From assembly GCF_019469185.1 (NCBI RefSeq), contig NZ_CP048264.1, positions 2,666,001 through 2,730,000 on the forward strand: DNA of 64,000 nucleotides, read 5' to 3'. The stretch comes from Gilliamella sp. ESL0441. Its GTDB lineage: Bacteria > Pseudomonadota > Gammaproteobacteria > Enterobacterales > Orbaceae. The stretch's first letter is position 1, and each line of letters opens with the position of its first letter. This document shows positions 63,997 to 64,000 of the stretch, in pieces. Below the pieces are notes generated by a model. That model was not told the DNA's origin. It ran no database searches and worked only from the letters and a program-made list of their open reading frames with translations. The translations under genes and the position numbers were made by a program.

Positions 63997-64000
63997 GCGA

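Noticed and set aside
1..64000. tRNA, rRNA or integrase/attachment sites bordering the CDI region
   Set aside because: I saw no cloverleaf-like sequence, rRNA segment, integrase gene or matching direct repeats at 29-31 kb and 57 kb, so no genomic island ends can be supported.

Overview
This is an AT-rich bacterial chromosome segment from a gammaproteobacterium. Many genes read like close relatives of E. coli proteins and keep E. coli-like order: fliG-HIJK and fliLMNOPQR; menA-rraA; fabZ-lpxA-lpxB-rnhB; an FKBP gene next to tusDC; nagE divergent from nagBAC. Low GC, two-partner secretion, mannose-family PTS genes and a flagellum fit a host-associated Orbaceae-type organism such as a Gilliamella-like gut symbiont. 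That placement is inference; no rRNA gene or other taxonomic marker is in the window.

Layout. 1-8224: the 3' part of a flagellar operon (end of fliG, fliHIJK, fliLMNOPQR), covering the C-ring, the export ATPase and the export gate. 8427-28874: housekeeping genes (def, dprA, rraA, menA, a HlyD/ABC-2 permease export cluster with no ATPase gene, ndh, a YiiX-like hydrolase, rnhB-lpxB-lpxA-fabZ, an FKBP lipoprotein with tusDC, the GlcNAc regulon nagE / nagBAC with visible CRP and NagC-like sites, asd). 29127-31271: a prolyl oligopeptidase. 57557-63635: a mannose-family PTS operon with two SIS-domain proteins resembling the gfr fructoselysine/glucoselysine system, headed by two GntR regulators.

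31300-57236 is the main attraction: a contact-dependent growth inhibition (CDI) locus on the minus strand. cdiB and a 2613-residue cdiA carrying a VENN pre-toxin boundary are followed by a cognate immunity gene. Then comes a roughly 15 kb graveyard and reserve of displaced CdiA-CT/CdiI modules. I count twelve immunity genes (eleven readable, one frameshifted) and at least eleven displaced toxin pieces, from long orphan modules that repeat the whole pre-toxin region to scraps of 20-80 codons. Recognisable toxin or immunity types include a barnase tail beside a barstar, an RNase A-like CdiA-CT tail beside a frameshifted CdiI, a PD-(D/E)XK nuclease, a possible BECR-type pair in two copies, and Imm42-like and Imm22-like proteins. 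The active cdiA ends in a domain that looks like a small class I methyltransferase fold.

Between the modules, on the opposite strand, lie at least six broken copies of a SymE-like (AbrB/MazE-fold toxin family) gene, often fused exactly at a module junction. The pre-toxin repeat is nearly identical in four long copies. That repeat and a second conserved linker downstream of VENN look like the recombination points through which toxin tips are exchanged. Toxins are mostly truncated while immunities are mostly intact, which suggests selection to keep immunity against former or neighbouring strains.
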